From Litoreibacter meonggei (GTDB lineage: Bacteria > Pseudomonadota > Alphaproteobacteria > Rhodobacterales > Rhodobacteraceae), in contig NZ_RCCE01000001.1 in the NCBI RefSeq assembly GCF_003663885.1, positions 1 through 64,000 of the forward strand: DNA of 64,000 bases. The letters are read 5' to 3'. The notes under the pieces were generated by a model. The model did not search any database. It worked only from the letters and a program-made list of their open reading frames with translations, and was not told the DNA's origin. The number at the start of each line of letters is the position of its first letter. Position 1 is the stretch's first letter. Both the position numbers and the translations under genes were made by a program. Of the stretch, positions 63,702 through 64,000 are shown one piece after another.

Positions 63702-64000
63702 TCAACGCGCGGATCGACCTGATGGTGGAACAAAAAAGGAGACCATCAACGCGGCAAGAGTGATCGCAACTGCGCCAGCAATTCCGACACCGCCGGGAAC
63801 GGTCGAGAAGATAAGCAGATCGAACCCCAAGGCCCAGATCAGCCCTGTAAATTCGAACGGGGCAAGCGCGCCAACCGGAGCCCGAGCAACGGCTTCGTTG
63901 GAGACGATATGGCCGACTCCACCAAGGAGACCGGCGATCATGAGCCAGCCAAACAGGCGCCCATCCAAGGGAATCCAGCCAAGTGGCAACGTACCCAATC
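63702..64000 (-). CDS. EamA/DMT-superfamily transporter, C-terminal fragment
   Basis: The last 99 or so codons of a membrane protein that begins beyond base 64000. The visible part has three hydrophobic helices and the EamA-type pattern GGVGHIVSNEAVARAPVGALAPFEFTGLIWALGFD. Members export or import small metabolites. Substrate unknown. It converges with the MttB-family gene; 74 bases separate them. Confidence 0.8.
   Translation of the reverse strand, partial: LGTLPLGWIPLDGRLFGWLMIAGLLGGVGHIVSNEAVARAPVGALAPFEFTGLIWALGFDLLIFSTVPGGVGIAGAVAITLAALMVSFFVPPSGRSAR

Overview
The window is chromosomal DNA of a marine alphaproteobacterium, most likely a member of the Roseobacter group (Rhodobacteraceae). 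The basis is moderately high GC with dense ATGA/TGATG gene overlaps, CckA, an alphaproteobacterial GAAC-N7-GAAC SOS box at recA, two TRAP/Liv-type import systems, paired FAD/GcvT methylamine-type oxidoreductases, and an ASKHA corrinoid activator with a pterin methyltransferase encoded separately. There is no phage, IS element, CRISPR array or rRNA. One tRNA gene (Gly, anticodon CCC) is present.

Layout. 1-4.4 kb: purine catabolism (nucleobase permease N-terminus, AllA, a PuuE-UraD fusion, a LysR regulator, and the membrane urate hydroxylase PuuD). 4.6-9.4 kb: glyoxalase II, an HpcH/HpaI aldolase, and a divergent DctPQM TRAP transporter. 9.4-16.3 kb: PQQ sugar dehydrogenase and a Liv-type ABC importer whose operon carries an unknown small exported protein. 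16.4-22.8 kb: two divergent paralogues of the dimethylglycine/sarcosine dehydrogenase family flanking a DUF2254 membrane protein. 22.8-35.4 kb: housekeeping (AlaS, RecA, CckA, RNA methyltransferases, GuaB, Ppx/GppA). 35.6-41.4 kb: one-carbon/corrinoid genes (virulence-factor family protein, MetF-like reductase, methyl-THF:corrinoid-type methyltransferase, RACo-like activator) interrupted by a sterol desaturase-like gene. 41.4-46.8 kb: tRNA-Gly abutting a thioesterase, the zwf-pgl-pgi operon, and a radical SAM protein. 46.8-55.4 kb: HNH nuclease, esterase, AlkA-like glycosylase, cobalamin genes (cobK, cbiD, cobA, cobB), an MFS carrier and a squalene/phytoene synthase-like protein. 55.4-64 kb: cimA and cysS, an aminotransferase with a PEP mutase/isocitrate lyase-family protein, a TPM-domain zinc-ribbon protein, an MttB-family methyltransferase and a truncated EamA transporter.

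Cobalamin synthesis (49-53 kb), the corrinoid activator and methyltransferase (36-41 kb) and the MttB homologue (62 kb) fit one theme: making and using methyl-corrinoids for methionine synthesis or for demethylating quaternary amines. The two FAD/GcvT oxidoreductases would handle downstream methylated glycine derivatives. Several of these corrinoid proteins carry Arg/Gly-rich tails.

The most striking observation is a candidate cysteine-responsive attenuator in front of cysS. It is a 13-residue ORF with three consecutive Cys codons, followed by mutually exclusive RNA stems. Small regulatory signals are also visible: a palindrome at puuE with a related half-site arrangement at puuD, a LacI-type palindrome at zwf, a perfect palindrome between the aldolase and the TRAP operon, several terminators, and a four-copy intergenic repeat.
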